A stretch of DNA of 6,829 bases from Eutrophocola sp965661105. Lineage in GTDB: Bacteria; Pseudomonadota; Gammaproteobacteria; Pseudomonadales; Pseudohongiellaceae. Each line of letters opens with the position of its first letter. Position 1 is the stretch's first letter. Location: contig CBFICR010000116.1 in assembly GCA_965661105.1 (NCBI GenBank), forward strand, positions 1 to 6,829. Reading direction: 5' to 3'. The position numbers were made by a program, and so were the translations under genes. Shown here one piece after another: positions 6,162-6,829 of this stretch. Below the pieces are notes generated by a model that had not been told where the DNA came from, made no database searches, and was given only the letters and a program-made list of their open reading frames with translations.

Positions 6162-6655
6162 GTAAAGCACAGCAGCACAAGGTTGGTATTATTATGGGCA
6201 GTAGCTCCGACCTGGACGTCATGAAAAAGGCGGCCGATGCATTAACACAATTCGGTATTGAATCGGAAATTGCCGTTGTCTCTGCCCATCGAACACCGGA
6301 AGCTATGGTGGACTATGCCAAATCGGCGGCAGCGAAAGGCTTGCGTGTGATTATCGCAGGTGCCGGTGGCGCCGCGCACTTGCCAGGCATGGTCGCTTCG
6401 CTGACAACATTGCCGGTCATCGGGGTACCGATCAAATCAAGTAATTCAATTGATGGCTGGGATTCAGTATTGTCAATTCTACAAATGCCAAACGGAGTGC
6501 CGGTAGCGACAGTGGCACTTAACGGAGCAAAAAATGCCGGCATACTGGCGGCAGAAATAATCGGAGCGTTTGATGAAGAGGTGGCAGCCAGGCTTTCTGT
6601 TTACAAGGAAGAGCTTAAACAGAAAGTCAAGGAAATGAACGAAGGGTTAAGTTAG
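6158..6655 (+). CDS. purE: N5-CAIR mutase (PurE, class I)
   Basis: The product has 165 residues, typical length. It rearranges N5-CAIR, made by PurK, to CAIR in the cytoplasm; class I PurE enzymes are usually homo-octamers. Motifs are GSSSD (14-18), SAHRTP (42-47, with the catalytic-type His44), AGAGGAAHLPGM (67-78) and QMPNGVPVATV (109-119). Pairing with purK supports the mutase rather than the direct AIR carboxylase. The stretch SSNSIDGWDSVLSILQMPNG (94-113) resembles Bacteroidetes PurE, whereas E. coli has a QSAALSGVDSLYSIVQMPRG version. A basic and acidic helical tail follows (140-165). AAAGGTGA at 6146-6153 provides a good ribosome site inside the end of purK, and the ATG overlaps the purK TGA. 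No intrinsic terminator is seen after the stop. Confidence 0.97.
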   Translation: MSKAQQHKVGIIMGSSSDLDVMKKAADALTQFGIESEIAVVSAHRTPEAMVDYAKSAAAKGLRVIIAGAGGAAHLPGMVASLTTLPVIGVPIKSSNSIDGWDSVLSILQMPNGVPVATVALNGAKNAGILAAEIIGAFDEEVAARLSVYKEELKQKVKEMNEGLS

Positions 6656-6656
6656 T

Positions 6657-6684
6657 TACAAGAAAAAGGATACAAGAAAAAGGA
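6657..6684. repeat. Tandem duplication of a 14-mer, TACAAGAAAAAGGA
   Basis: Two exact adjacent copies (6657-6670 and 6671-6684) begin 2 bases after the purE stop. They open a strongly purine-rich tail that continues to the window end. There is no hairpin with a T-run, so this is not an intrinsic terminator. Confidence 0.75.
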
Positions 6685-6688
6685 TAAA

Positions 6689-6714
6689 GGTGGGCGGTGC
6701 AGGGAGGCGGCAGG
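6689..6714 (+). other. G-rich stretch with possible two-layer quadruplex
   Basis: Between the 14-mer duplication and the 7-mer array, the plus strand has GG, GGG, GG, GGG, GG, GG and GG runs separated by one to four bases. Four GG runs with short loops could form a two-layer G-quadruplex in DNA or in the purE 3' RNA. Two-layer structures are marginal, so this is a low-confidence structural note. Confidence 0.3.
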
Positions 6715-6727
6715 AAAATAAAATATA

Positions 6728-6829
6728 GAGACAAGAGACAAGAGACAAGAGGCAAGAGACAAGAGACAAGAGACAAGAGACAAGAGACAAGAGACAAGAG
6801 ACAAGAGACAAGAGACAAGAGACAAGAGA
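6728..6829. repeat. Heptanucleotide tandem array (GAGACAA)n, open at window end
   Basis: Fourteen complete 7-bp units run from 6728 to 6825, with a partial unit to the last base. All are GAGACAA except the fourth (6749-6755), which is GAGGCAA. The near-perfect copies point to recent expansion by strand slippage. Because seven bases is not a multiple of three and no unit holds a stop in the minus frames, the minus strand is open through the array and would encode a low-complexity heptapeptide repeat. There is no gene evidence for it. The array lies downstream of purE and its true length is unknown. Confidence 0.95.

Noticed and set aside
6627..6818. Minus-strand open frame of 63 residues, rich in repeated Ser-Cys-Leu-Leu
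   Set aside because: It is only the translation of the 7-bp array, which has no stop codon in the minus frames. It has no ribosome site or non-repeat domain.
6728..6829. CRISPR array
   Set aside because: The units are 7 bases long and directly adjacent, with no spacers, so this is a simple tandem repeat.

Overview
The window looks like a piece of a heterotrophic, respiring, probably marine gammaproteobacterial chromosome. This placement is an inference from several traits: moderate base composition, c-type cytochrome and PQQ-dehydrogenase periplasmic chemistry, lipoprotein export and an extended -10 promoter of proteobacterial style. No rRNA or other decisive marker is present. All recognisable genes lie on the + strand, and both ends of the window are cut: the left edge falls inside a regulator gene and the right edge inside a simple-repeat array.

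Layout. (1) 2-481: C-terminal 159 residues of a TetR/AcrR-type repressor; most of its DNA-binding domain lies off the left edge. (2) 482-687: intergenic region with an inverted repeat, a tandem 9-mer and a candidate promoter. (3) 688-1437: exported di-heme cytochrome c. (4) 1438-1678: spacer with hairpins and the Shine-Dalgarno that fixes the next start. (5) 1679-3859: lipoprotein-type quinohemoprotein alcohol dehydrogenase, with a PQQ propeller fused to cytochrome c. (6) 3848-3916: degenerate 12-bp repeat array that begins inside the end of that gene. (7) 3944-4924: exported beta-propeller-like protein of unknown function. (8) 4974-4982: clear extended -10 element. (9) 5022-6655: purK and purE, overlapping by ATGA. 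(10) 6656-6829: purine-rich tail with a 14-bp duplication, a G-rich stretch and a 7-bp array of at least 14 units.

How the genes work together. The dehydrogenase would oxidise an alcohol (substrate not predictable) with PQQ, pass electrons to its own heme, then probably to the neighbouring di-heme cytochrome and on to a terminal oxidase. The TetR-type protein just upstream is a candidate regulator. No PQQ-synthesis gene is in the window. purK and purE carry out the two-step conversion of AIR to CAIR in purine synthesis.

The points most worth a second look are these. The dehydrogenase carries a W-D-F-D motif, the pattern used to predict lanthanide rather than calcium dependence. The second heme domain of the cytochrome has Cys where Met is usual. 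The purK-purE pair is in the reverse of the usual gammaproteobacterial order and resembles Bacteroidetes proteins, and PurK lacks two basic residues in its glycine-rich loop. Two tandem-repeat arrays are also present, one of them spanning a stop codon in frame.
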